64,000 nucleotides of DNA from the NCBI GenBank assembly GCA_965225715.1, contig CBDDBK010000004.1:434001-498000 (forward strand), in the 5' to 3' direction. This stretch comes from CBDDBK01 sp965225715. Its GTDB lineage: Bacteria > Bacteroidota > Bacteroidia > Cytophagales > Flammeovirgaceae. The position numbers and the translations under genes are program-made. Positions 43,356-53,300 of the stretch are shown here, one piece after another. The notes under the pieces are model-generated. The model saw only the letters and a list, made by a program, of their open reading frames with translations, did not search any database and was not told the origin of the DNA. The stretch's first letter is position 1. Each line of letters begins with the position of its first letter.

Positions 43356-44858
43356 TTATAATTCAAGCCCATAGATTGCTTTAGTTCCATCAGGATAAAG
43401 TCCTTCAACTAAAATACTTTTTCCTTTTTTAGATTCTAAGTTTTGTTTAAATACTTCTAAACTGCTAACTTGTTTCTTATCTATATGAGTGATAATAAAA
43501 CCTTGAGTAACATAATTTCGAAATTTTCCTTGTCTAATATTTAAAATTTTAACTCCATTTTTAATATTAAGATTCTTCTTATCTTCATCGTTTATAAGGC
43601 TTACTTCAGCACCCAAAACATCAATAAATAAACGTTCACTAGCTTTGACTAAAGCTAGTGAGTTGCTTCTATTTTTTAAAACCACATCTATAAGTTGAAT
43701 TTTATCATTTCTTTTTATAGCAACTTTGATTTTATCGCCCGGTCTATTGCGAGCAACTAATTCTTGAAGTTCAGCTACAGTACCTACTTTTCTACCGTTA
43801 ATAGATAAAATAACATCTCCTTTCTTAATACCTGAATCGTCAGCACCACTATTTGGGTTTACATCTTGAACATAAACGCCTTCTATTTTTTTAACGCCTA
43901 ACTCTTTATAATTATCTCCATTAATATTGGCAATAGATACACCCAATAAGCCACGTTGTACTGTGCCAAACTCTCTTAAATCAGCAATTACCTTTTTGAC
44001 TAAACTTGCTGGAACAGCAAAAGAATAACCTGAATAAGCACCTGTTTGGGTGGCTATAGCAGTATTAATGCCAATAAGTTGACCTTGTAAGTTTACCAAA
44101 GCTCCTCCACTATTTCCTGGATTTACTGCAGCATCAGTTTGAATAAATGATTCTATAGCATAAGAACCACTTTTACCTCTTAAAAGATTGATATTTCTTC
44201 CTTTAGCACTAACTATACCTGCTGTTACTGTCGAAGTTAAATTAAAAGGATTACCTACAGCCAGTACCCAATCTCCGACTTGTAATTCATCAGAATTTCC
44301 ATATTCAATAGGGTTTAAATTTTTTTCTTCTATTTTTAAAAGTCCCAAATCTGTAGAAATATCTGTGCCAATAATTCGGGCTTCAAACTTGCGTTTATCC
44401 GATAGAACAACCTCAATTTTATCGGCATTTTCAATAACATGATTGTTGGTAATAATATAGCCATCGGTACTGATAATGACTCCAGACCCAGAACCTATAT
44501 TGCCGTATTGTTCTTCTTCTGGTTCTTCTTGAGGCGGTTCTTCTAAATCATAGAAATATCGAAAAAGGTCTTCCCAACCCTGATTTTGCCTTCTATTTCG
44601 ATAATTTTGTTTATAGTAACTCCGAATATGTACAACTGTCGGGGTTGTTTTTTCAGCTGAATATCTAAAATTTGGTGGGGTCGAGTTTAAACCACTTTCT
44701 TGATTTTCATATTTTGAAAAACTCACTTTTTGATTCTCAGAGGGCAAAATAATTGTTTCTTGTTCCTGATGGAAAAATAAAATATAACCACTCAAAGAAA
44801 ATATAGCGCTTATAAAAGCCACAACAGCCATATAAATAAAGACTCTCTTCTTATTCAT
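43356..44858 (-). CDS. htrA: Periplasmic serine protease of the HtrA/Deg family
   Basis: Degrades or refolds damaged envelope proteins. It is 500 residues. An N-terminal membrane anchor or signal lies at residues 5-28 (FIYMAVVAFISAIFSLSGYI). The trypsin-like domain has its His in ITNNHVIENAD, Asp in STDLGLLKIEE and Ser in NPGNSGGALV. A first PDZ domain (RGLLGVSIANING, GIKKGDVILSINGRKV) is clear, and the remaining 110 C-terminal residues look like a degenerate second PDZ (GFIITHIDKKQVSS). The Gln/Pro/Glu-rich insert (DLEEPPQEEPEEEQYG) before the protease domain is the usual loop LA region. Confidence 0.93.
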   Translation of the reverse strand: MNKKRVFIYMAVVAFISAIFSLSGYILFFHQEQETIILPSENQKVSFSKYENQESGLNSTPPNFRYSAEKTTPTVVHIRSYYKQNYRNRRQNQGWEDLFRYFYDLEEPPQEEPEEEQYGNIGSGSGVIISTDGYIITNNHVIENADKIEVVLSDKRKFEARIIGTDISTDLGLLKIEEKNLNPIEYGNSDELQVGDWVLAVGNPFNLTSTVTAGIVSAKGRNINLLRGKSGSYAIESFIQTDAAVNPGNSGGALVNLQGQLIGINTAIATQTGAYSGYSFAVPASLVKKVIADLREFGTVQRGLLGVSIANINGDNYKELGVKKIEGVYVQDVNPNSGADDSGIKKGDVILSINGRKVGTVAELQELVARNRPGDKIKVAIKRNDKIQLIDVVLKNRSNSLALVKASERLFIDVLGAEVSLINDEDKKNLNIKNGVKILNIRQGKFRNYVTQGFIITHIDKKQVSSLEVFKQNLESKKGKSILVEGLYPDGTKAIYGLEL

Positions 44859-44914
44859 AAGTCAAAAATTTAGATTGCAATTAAGTAGTGATTAATAAAA
44901 TTTAACTAAATCAA

Positions 44915-45025
44915 TAATTAGGAATTAATTTGGTAAACCAAAAAACTTAAAAATTATAAATATTTTATTTTCAATGATTTATAATTTAATATTTTTATCT
45001 AATGCAAAAAATAGTCTATTTTAGT
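44915..45025. repeat. Partial member of the TAGAGTCTA inverted-repeat family
   Basis: TAAATATTTTATTTTCAATGATTTATAATTT, TTTTTATCTAATGCAAAAAATAG and TCTATTTT follow the internal order of the element at 63876-63995 (AAATATTTG, TTTTTCAATGATTTACA, CTTCGTGCAAAAAAAATAG). Terminal repeats are degraded. Lies between htrA and lpdA; the remainder of that 419-base gap shows nothing else. Confidence 0.5.
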
Positions 45026-45277
45026 TTAAAAAAAAAGTTTAGAATTATTATACTAATTATCAAGTATTTAAACTTCCATATTAGTCATGTTTTTTACAAT
45101 TGCAATGATAATTAAAAATGATTTTGAGACAACTAATTTCTGTTATATTCTTCCTGATATAGCTTAAATATACCTTTCCTATAATATATTTTTCAAAAAA
45201 TAAATATTTTACTTATCTTTCATCTTCAAAAAGAAATTAGTTGTTTGTCATTAAATAATAAAAATAGATCTTTAGTT

Positions 45278-46672
45278 ATGGATAAAAAATTTGATCTCAT
45301 AGTTGTCGGTTCTGGTCCTGGAGGTTATGTTGCTGCAATTCGGGCATCTCAATTAAAAATGAAAGTTGCTGTAATAGAACAAGAATCTTTAGGTGGTGTC
45401 TGTTTAAATTGGGGATGCATTCCTACAAAAGCTTTATTGAAAAGTGCACAAGTATTTGATTATATACAACATGCTAATGATTATGGAATTTCTATAACCA
45501 ATTCTAAAATAAATTTTTCAAAAGTCATTCAAAGAAGCCGAAAAGTTGCTGAAGGTATGAGCAAAGGGATAGAATTTTTGTTTAAAAAAAATAAAATAAC
45601 CAAGATAATGGGGCGCGGAAAACTCAACAGTTCCAATTCTGTAGAAGTTAGTTTTCTAAATGGTTCAGTAAATAATTTTGAAGCTAAAAATATTATTCTT
45701 GCTACAGGTGGAAGAGCTAAAGAATTACCTCATATCACCATAGACCATAAAAAAATTATAGGGTATAGGGAGGCTATGAATTTAGAAAAGCAACCCCAAT
45801 CTATGATTATTATGGGGTCTGGTGCTATAGGCGTAGAGTTTGCTTATTTTTATAATAGTATTGGTACAGAAGTTACAATTGTAGAATATTTAGATCGAAT
45901 CGTACCTAATGAAGATGAAGATATTTCAAAACAGTTGACAACTTCTTTTAAAAAGAAAAAAATTAAAGTCTTAACTAGTTCAAGTGTAGAAAGTGTCAAA
46001 ACTACAGTATCAGGTATTGAAGCAACTTTAAAAACCAAAACGGGAGAACAAAAAATAAAAGCCGACATTCTATTATCTGCCATAGGTGTTGAAACCAATA
46101 TTGACAATATCGGTTTAGAAAAAGTGGGTATCAAAACCGAAAAAAGAAAGGTTTTGGTCAATCAGTATTACCAAACCAACGTATCTTCTATCTATGCCAT
46201 CGGTGATATTGTACAAGGACAAGCTTTAGCTCATGTTGCTTCGGCAGAAGGCATACTCTGCGTAGAAAATATGGCAGGACATAAAGTTGAAGCTTTAGAT
46301 TATAATAATATACCCGGCTGTACCTACTGCCAACCCGAAATAGCCTCTGTCGGTTATACAGAAAAGCAAGCTAAAGATGCAGGTTTTGATATTAAAGTCG
46401 GTAAATTTCCATTTAGTGCATCGGGTAAAGCGAGTGCATCAGGTAAAAAAGAAGGTTTTGTAAAAGTGATTTTTGATTCTAAATATGGCGAATGGTTGGG
46501 GGCCCATTTTATCGGAGATAATGTGACAGAATTAGTAGCCGAAGCTGTAGCAGCACGAAAACTTGAAACAACAGGTACTGAAATTATGAAAACTGTCCAT
46601 CCTCACCCAACCATGTCAGAAGCTATTATGGAAGCCACTGCAGAAGCTTATGGAGAAGTAATTCATTTATAA
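45278..46672 (+). CDS. lpdA: Dihydrolipoyl dehydrogenase
   Basis: E3 component of 2-oxoacid dehydrogenase and glycine-cleavage complexes; reoxidises dihydrolipoamide with NAD+. From ATG 45278 it is 464 residues. FAD-binding LIVVGSGPGGYVAA is at the N-terminus, and the redox-active pair C42/C47 lies in GGVCLNWGCIPTKAL. NAD-binding MIIMGSGAIGVEFAYF and the second FAD motif IYAIGDIVQG follow. The C-terminal His-Glu pair is in VHPHPTMSEAIMEA. An in-frame TTG at 45245 adds 11 unrelated residues and is not preferred. No E1 or E2 gene is adjacent. Confidence 0.95.
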   Translation: MDKKFDLIVVGSGPGGYVAAIRASQLKMKVAVIEQESLGGVCLNWGCIPTKALLKSAQVFDYIQHANDYGISITNSKINFSKVIQRSRKVAEGMSKGIEFLFKKNKITKIMGRGKLNSSNSVEVSFLNGSVNNFEAKNIILATGGRAKELPHITIDHKKIIGYREAMNLEKQPQSMIIMGSGAIGVEFAYFYNSIGTEVTIVEYLDRIVPNEDEDISKQLTTSFKKKKIKVLTSSSVESVKTTVSGIEATLKTKTGEQKIKADILLSAIGVETNIDNIGLEKVGIKTEKRKVLVNQYYQTNVSSIYAIGDIVQGQALAHVASAEGILCVENMAGHKVEALDYNNIPGCTYCQPEIASVGYTEKQAKDAGFDIKVGKFPFSASGKASASGKKEGFVKVIFDSKYGEWLGAHFIGDNVTELVAEAVAARKLETTGTEIMKTVHPHPTMSEAIMEATAEAYGEVIHL

Positions 46673-46694
46673 TTTATTATAAATTAAAAGCACT

Positions 46695-46800
46695 TTAGAT
46701 TCTATGTTGTAAAAATTTTCCAAACTATTGATAATTATCATCTAAATTTATGGTTCTAGATAATAAGAGTAAAAATCTTTCAAAGTTATATTGGGTCTAA
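46695..46800. repeat. Inverted-repeat element, TTAGATTCTATGTTGTAA type
   Basis: The left end TTAGATTCTATGTTGTAAAAATTTT and the right end TTATATTGGGTCTAA are imperfect inverted copies, about 106 bases apart. Left end closely matches the ends at 14676 (minus) and 48064. Just downstream of lpdA. Confidence 0.55.
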
Positions 46801-47083
46801 TGAGTTGATTTTTAAATTTTTGATAGAAATTTAAAAGTCAGATTTACTCCCTAAATCATATAGAATCAAAAATTTAGATAAGATTATGAATATTATATAA
46901 GAATTAATAAAATTCTTATTTTAATAATTACCGACTTACTACCAAATACCTCAGCAAACTTATTTGTCTCTCTTTTTACCATTTTTAGTACAATACATTA
47001 TTTTTTTGTGTTTTCTAAACTTTATAATTACTTGTTTAACAACTACTTAAAAGTGAATAAACATAGAATGAAAACATAATATA
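46801..47083. other. Remainder of the gap between lpdA and arginase
   Basis: AT-rich. A 29-codon minus-strand frame (ATG 46982, stop at 46893) reads MVKRETNKFAEVFGSKSVII and ends in a hydrophobic tail. It could be a decayed gene start, but I cannot assign it. Nothing else recognised. Confidence 0.3.
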
Positions 47084-48064
47084 TTATTTGTTTAGTCTCA
47101 CATTTTTTAAAACTTCTGTTACTTTGTTAAGAATCCGGAAAGCTGTTTCAGCCATTAAATTGCCTTTTTCATCTAATATTGGATTGACTTCTGTGATTTC
47201 AAAACAACAAGTTTTCTCATTTTTCAAAAGTTTAGTGAGAATTTCAGTGACTTCTAATTCTGAAAATCCGACAGGAACAGGTGTTCCTGTGCCATGAGAA
47301 ATATAAGAACAATCCATACTATCGACATCAAAAGAAATATAAATTAAATCACAATTATCAAGATAATTATTTATTTTTTTAACTATATTATCAATACCTT
47401 TTTGTCTAATATTTGTGACTGTAAAACTTTTAATATTATGTTCACTTATAAGATAGCTTTCAGCGTCATTTATATCTCGAATCCCAAGGAAAACTATATC
47501 CTGATAATCAAGAGTTTGCGAATTTTTAGAAATATTTTTTATTTTATTCCAATAATCTATTGTTTCTGCTGATACCTCATTATTTTTTTGAATCAAATTA
47601 TCTTCTTGAAGTGCCATTGCCAACGGCATACCATGTACATTACCCGAAGGTGTTGTATAAGGTGAATGTAAATCAGGATGAGCATCAATCCAAATGGTCC
47701 CAAGTCTTTTATCCGGGAAAGCGCGTTTGATACCAGCAATAGTACCAGCAGCAGTAGAATGATCACCAGCTAAAACAATAGGAAAATAATTATTTTGAAA
47801 AACTTCTTTTAAAATACCAGACAAATTTTTTAGCACTTTAAAAATTCCTTTTATATGCTTTGCATAAAGATGTTTACTATTTTTGAATAATAAATGATTT
47901 TTATCCTCTACTTTGAGTATTCGTTTTTTTGAAAAATATGTGCTAGGATAATTTATAGAGGCAATTTTTATTGCCTCAGGACCCAGGCTAGCCCCTCTGG
48001 TTCCTGCTCCAATTTCTGAATTTATTTCAACAAGCTGAATATCTTTTATAATTTTGCTTTTCAT
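47084..48064 (-). CDS. rocF: Arginase
   Basis: Hydrolyses arginine to ornithine and urea with two manganese ions. It is 326 residues. Metal-binding motifs are VLAGDHSTAAGT (with His), TIWIDAHPDLHSP (D, H, D) and SFDVDSMDCSYISHGTGTPVPVGFS. The last is the arginase-type closing loop with the two Asp ligands. N-terminal EINSEIGAGTRGASLGPEAIK is the family opening. Agmatinase is less likely because of the TGTPVPVG loop. It is transcribed away from the decayed zone, and an inverted-repeat family end lies directly at its start codon. Confidence 0.92.
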   Translation of the reverse strand: MKSKIIKDIQLVEINSEIGAGTRGASLGPEAIKIASINYPSTYFSKKRILKVEDKNHLLFKNSKHLYAKHIKGIFKVLKNLSGILKEVFQNNYFPIVLAGDHSTAAGTIAGIKRAFPDKRLGTIWIDAHPDLHSPYTTPSGNVHGMPLAMALQEDNLIQKNNEVSAETIDYWNKIKNISKNSQTLDYQDIVFLGIRDINDAESYLISEHNIKSFTVTNIRQKGIDNIVKKINNYLDNCDLIYISFDVDSMDCSYISHGTGTPVPVGFSELEVTEILTKLLKNEKTCCFEITEVNPILDEKGNLMAETAFRILNKVTEVLKNVRLNK

Positions 48065-48085
48065 TAGACTCTATATTGTAAAAAA
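48063..48085. repeat. Single end of the TAGACTCTATATTGTAAAA family
   Basis: TTAGACTCTATATTGTAAAA overlaps the first base or two of the arginase start codon (CAT on this strand). No second terminus is obvious within 150 bases. Being in the arginase leader, it could influence that gene's expression. Confidence 0.45.
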
Positions 48086-48229
48086 GTGTATAATCGGGAA
48101 TATCTTATTTTTTATAAAAAGGTCTTAAACTTAGTGAATTATCTAAATGCACAACAAAACTTTTTATAAAACTCAGTTTTTTAATATTAAGCATTTAATT
48201 ACCATGTTTTAATTGTTTAGGAAAGGACT

Positions 48230-48710
48230 TTCTTGTAAAAAATTTATGCTTCTAATATTGTAAAAGTTTAAAAAACTTATCTTGAAAATAATTGAATCTG
48301 AGCAAGCATATTTTTAGTATTTACATTTTTAAAATAATAGTTACCAAGGTTTTGAATGCAGATAAAATCTTGATTACTGCCTTTTCTTTAGTCCATAATT
48401 AAATCCTCTTTTAAACGAGCATCTCTATATAAATCAAAGTGCCAACGCTTGACCTTAAAAATGCTTTTAAAGTCACTCATTTATCAATGGCTATCTCTCT
48501 TCCTAACCTCTAAACAGATAGTCTTTAGCATGATATTTTTGGCTTAAATGTTTAAATATAAAACCTCTGATACAGTTAATAAATTTAAATCTTTAATAGT
48601 ATAATTAAACTAAATAGCACAAAGGCAAAATCCAGATTCTTACCTCTATTATCTCTTAAATTTATACCTAAACAATTTTGTATTTGTTGATAAAATGTTG
48701 TTCCTTGCAT
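48230..48710 (-). pseudogene. ISAs1-like transposase remnant with internal deletion
   Basis: On the minus strand ATG 48710 begins MQGTTFYQQIQNCLGINLRD, then NRGKNLDFAFVLFSLIILLK and a stop. That is the N-terminus of ISAs1-type transposases known from Bacteroidota. Further on, in shifted frames, KRWHFDLYRDARLKED and NTKNMLAQIQLF then DKFFKLLQY match the C-terminal end of the same family (HW-x-E-x(2)-NxxRDxxLKED, KPKNxxAQLxLF). The central catalytic region is lost and several stops intervene, so it is dead. No intact terminal repeats were identified. Confidence 0.7.
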
Positions 48711-48819
48711 CTTGTAAGTGTGTAGGTTTGTATATATTATTATGGTTAAATAAACGCAAATATACGCTATTTTACACTCATATTTTTTTTATGAGAAAGC
48801 CCTTTATCTATAAACGAGA

Positions 48820-49197
48820 GATTCTGAATCTGCTCATGACGATAAAGCACGTCAAGAGGCTAAGAATCATATTGCCCAAGAACACTTAAGCCAGATAGTA
48901 ATAAGGAAATAGAAAAAATTATAGATGAAGTCAGTGGAAAAAAATTAGATGATCCTTTGCAAAATTATATCCCAGCAGATTTTTACTTCAAATTAATTTA
49001 TCTCATTTAACCTTTGAAAAACGTTTTGTTTTTGACTATGCTCATTTGGAAAAGTCTGATTTTTATGATATAAAAATAGATGCCAAAACAAATTTCAAAG
49101 ACAGTACAGGTACTCCAATAAATATGTCTGAAGAAATAAAAAAAGTTAAAATAATAGATCGTGGGCTGTTTAAGTTTGTCGACTATTTGTTCAAATA
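48820..49197 (+). pseudogene. Frameshifted remnant of an unidentified gene
   Basis: Three overlapping open stretches join by two frameshifts into one plausible protein. DSESAHDDKARQEAKNHIAQ begins at 48820, KPDSNKEIEKIIDEVSGKKL then LQNYIPADFYFK begins at 48888, and LSHLTFEKRFVFDYAHLEK runs on from 48994 through INMSEEIKKVKIIDRG to LFKFVDYLFK and TAA at 49197. Codon use is like neighbouring genes. I do not recognise the family. No valid start is visible. Confidence 0.5.
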
Positions 49198-49300
49198 ACT
49201 TACCTTACTTTTGTAAAAATAAAATATGATTCGCTTTGTTCATGAAATAAAAAATGCTTAATATGAATATTTAAAAGTATTCTGAAATTTTTGATCAATT

Positions 49301-50206
49301 ATGTCCGAAAAAAAAGAAAATAACCCAAACCAAAATCATCAACAAGGCAATATTTATGACCGGGTTATTAAAGAAAGTGCCGAAGAAATGATTGCCTTAC
49401 TGATAGAAGAACTATTAGGTATAAAAATTAGTAATCCTATTTTTCTAAAAGAAAAGTTTCCTAAAACCTTTGAACGCGAGGTAGATTTCTTATTTGAAAT
49501 TGATAGTTATAATGACCCAAATTATAAACGTGTCCTTATCCATCTGGAGTTTCAAGTGAAAAACGATTCTAATATGCTCAATCGCATGGAAATGTACCAC
49601 AATTTGATAAGAGCTAAATACAACTTACCCATTCGCCATGTGCTGATTTATTTGGGAAAAGGAAAATCTACTATGCCTGATACATTAGCCGAAAGTTTAC
49701 GCTTTAAAGGATTTACAATAGTCAATACCAGTCAATTAAATAGGGATAGTTTTTTGAAATCTTCTAATCCAATGATGGTTATTTTAAGTTTGTTAACAGC
49801 TAAAAATGTCCATACTGAACTTGAAATAGAAAAGGTATTAAGCAGTATAGTTAAAAGATTGCAGGTTGTTGCTTCTGACGATTTACCTTTATCTATTGTT
49901 CGCTTAAAAATAATGTCAAAACTTCGTTTTAAAGATCATTTAACTTTTAATTTTTTTGCAAAAATGAATAAACTACTGAGTCATTTTCGCTACGATATGG
50001 AGCGTGATTCTTTTTATATACAAGGCATAGAAAAAGGCATAGAAAAAGGCATAGAAAAAGGCATAAAAAAAGGTGTTGAGCGAAAAGAAATACAAGCTGT
50101 GCTCGGATTGCATAAAGAATCTATTTCACCTCGTACTATTGCTAAAGCCTTAAATATTTCTGAAAAACGAGTTCGAGAAATTATAAAATTGAGGACTAAA
50201 CATTAA
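49301..50206 (+). CDS. Rpn-family recombination-promoting nuclease (PD-(D/E)XK)
   Basis: A 301-residue protein of the YhgA/Rpn group, DNA endonucleases linked to RecA-independent recombination and to toxin-like activity. The nuclease core has the early Asp in FEREVDFLFEIDS and the E-x-Q in RVLIHLEFQVKND. YHNLIRAKYNLPIRHVLIYLG completes the fold. A hinge of four GIEKG-type repeats (residues about 243-260) leads to a C-terminal helical domain AVLGLHKESISPRTIAKAL. In-frame ATG 49997 could start a short C-terminal form (MERDSFYIQG). The truncated relative at 2230-2691 shares this tail. Confidence 0.88.
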   Translation: MSEKKENNPNQNHQQGNIYDRVIKESAEEMIALLIEELLGIKISNPIFLKEKFPKTFEREVDFLFEIDSYNDPNYKRVLIHLEFQVKNDSNMLNRMEMYHNLIRAKYNLPIRHVLIYLGKGKSTMPDTLAESLRFKGFTIVNTSQLNRDSFLKSSNPMMVILSLLTAKNVHTELEIEKVLSSIVKRLQVVASDDLPLSIVRLKIMSKLRFKDHLTFNFFAKMNKLLSHFRYDMERDSFYIQGIEKGIEKGIEKGIKKGVERKEIQAVLGLHKESISPRTIAKALNISEKRVREIIKLRTKH

Positions 50207-50348
50207 TATTTTTTTGATAAAAATAGATTCTATTCAAAAAAGGTGGGATGTAAAAAACAACAGGTTAAAATAATCCACCTTAAGAGTCAATCAAAAAACC
50301 ACAACAATTTGCAGTTCATAATTTATAATTTAGCTAATTCTATTTCTA

Positions 50349-53300
50349 ATGCAAAATCATGTTCTTATTTATTTTGAGCAGTATAAACAATTGCGTTCCA
50401 ATTATCTGAAAGGTATAAAAGTTATCTTTAAAGCCATTGCTATTTGTTTTTTTGGCTTAATCGTTCTTTTTTTGGCTTTTCAGTCCACTTTTCTGCAAAA
50501 ACAGACTGTACTTTCTATCAGCAAATGGATTAATAAACATACCAACTACCAAATCCATGTTGATGGTATCAATTTTAATATTTTTAACTCGCTTTATATA
50601 GATAATTTAACCATTCATGATAAGGATAGTTTACCTTTACTCACAGCAGAAACTGTGTATTTGGATTTTAGTTGGCTTAATTTTGTCAGTCCTGGCGCAC
50701 TTATTATCAACACATTCGACTTAGAAAATGCCCATTTTTATTTGACCTATAGTGATTCAAATTCTAATGTCAATGAATTTAGCAGACAATTTGGAAGTCT
50801 TATTCAAAAAGTTAACAGCAGAGAAATTCAAACATTAACCCTAACAGATAAAAAGTTATCTAAATCAAAACCTAAAAATATATTGATAAAAGATATAAGC
50901 ATAAATAATGGTTTTTTTCATTATTGTAATAATTCAGAAATAAAATCGGACAGTCTTTTTTCCTTTAATAACCTCAATATATGGATTAAAAAAAGTAAAC
51001 TTAAAAACTTAAAAGTAAAAAATGGAAAAATAGATTTTGAACTTCTAAGTTTGGAAGGACAGGAATTATTTAAAAAATTTGGGATTAAAAATTTTAGCTC
51101 TAAATTTTCATATTCCGATAGCGCCATGACTTTTTCTAAAGTCAAAATTAAGGCTATAAACCATTATTTAAGAGCTGATTATATTAATTTTTCTTATAAA
51201 AACCCAATTCAACTGGCTTATGTTGATAGTTTTGATTTGGAAATTAATATTCAAGAAAGTTATTTGTCTTTAGCGCATCTAGATTGGATTTATACACCTT
51301 TAAAAAATTTTGAAGATACTATAGTATTAAAAGGTAATCTTTCTAAAAAACAAAAAGCCATTGCTTTAAAAAATATAGACCTTCTTTTTGGACAGGATAG
51401 TAAGGCTCATATTACGGAATTTACAAGCGATGATTACAGATTTTGGACAGTGGCAGATTATAAAGCCTCAGAATTAGATCTTAAAACAAACAAAACAGAT
51501 ATTGAAATTTATCTTCCTAAAGATTATTTGCATCCAGAACTAACTCATTTTGACTTACAAACTGATTTTGATAAAAATGCTGAGACTCTAATTCTAAAAG
51601 GAAAATTAAATACAAATTTGGCAAAATTAGGCTTTCAAGGTCAGATGCTACACAATCATTATAATTTGGATATCGAAACCGAACATGTTTATGTTTCTAG
51701 CATTTTAAAATTAAAAAACTTTCCTTTTACCCTTCAAAGCAGTAAAATAAATTTGAAAGGTAGGGACTTAAATTATAGTCTTAGTGTAGATAGCGTAAAA
51801 ATACAAGCAGATTCATTAACTTTAATGGCTAGAGCCTTTAAAAATATTAATATAGCTCTCGCTTACGATCAAAAAATTATTTATACAGATTATACAATTC
51901 ATGATTCAAAGGTTCATTTAAAAGGACGAAGTATTATAGATTTGAATCATGAACATAGCAGCCATAATATACAACTTCAACATTTTAATTGGCAAAGACT
52001 TGGTCTTTTAAAAACACCCCTTATTACCAAAGCATCTCTGATTGATATAGAAACAAATTATTTTAACCTTAAAGATTTATATGGGCAAATAACCTTGAAT
52101 AATATTGAACTCTTTAAAGCAGAAACTCAAGAAACTATAGAACATTTATATATAGATATAGAATCAGATACGACCTTAGGAAACAAACAAATGTATTTAA
52201 GTTCAGAGGTTTTAGATGCCAGTATTCATTTTGATATTCCTTCTATGAAACATTTTTCATATCTAAATCAAGTTTTTGAAAATATTCAAAATAACCTTCT
52301 TTTAAATCCTTCTTTAAAACCTTATAAGACCTATTCTACCTCACCTTACGATATGGATTTGGTTGTTAAACTTCATGATATAAATTCACTTATCAACTTT
52401 TTTACCTTGCCTATTAGAATTTCTAAAGAATCTAAATTTGAATTGGATATGACACTTGGAGATTTGAGTCATTTTTATTTTAATCTAAAAACAGATAGTC
52501 TTTCTTATGAAAATTTTACAGCATGTGGGCTTGACATAAAAGCAAACTTAGCTCAAAAATATAATGGACAATTCAATACATTTTTAACTTTAAAAAGTCA
52601 AAAACAAATCTATAAAAACTTTATAAATGATAAAATGGATATAAATCTTCACAACCGCTTGGATAAACATATATTCACTTTATCAACCAAAAACACTCTT
52701 ACCAATACGGTACTTAATTTATCTGGACAAATTAATTTGCTTGATTCAAATACCAGTCATATTCATTTCCAAGATGATAGTTATTTTTATTTTTTAGATA
52801 CAACTTGGACTATTAATAAAAATAACCGTATTGTTTTAACCCAAGATAGCCTTTCTATCGAAGATTTAGATCTGACTTTAGACAAACAAGCCATTTCATT
52901 GAGTGCCAATTTAAGCCATAAATTAACAGACTATTTAAGGTTAACAGCCAATAAGTTAGATTGTGGGGTAATTGGAGAGTACATGAATAAAGATTTTACG
53001 GGTTTACTCAATTTTGATTTTCTATTATATACACCATACGAAAACCCTTCTTTCTCCATAAAAACCCTTATATCTGAACCAACTTTTCAAGGAATTATTT
53101 TTGATACTCTTCTTATAGAAAGTAAACGTTTAAAAAATAAGACCTTTGATTTATTTGGATATTTGGCTAAAGACCAAAATAACATTGTTGATGTTAGAGG
53201 AAAATACACGTTTGACCAAGCCCTGCCATTCTTAGATTTAGATATGATATTTCGACATTTACCTGTACATGTTATGGAACCTTTTGTCAATAAATATGTG

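Noticed and set aside
48695..48889. Plus-strand 64-codon frame starting MLFLASCKC
   Set aside because: It overlaps the transposase remnant and the better-supported broken gene beginning at 48820 in a different frame, and has no family resemblance.
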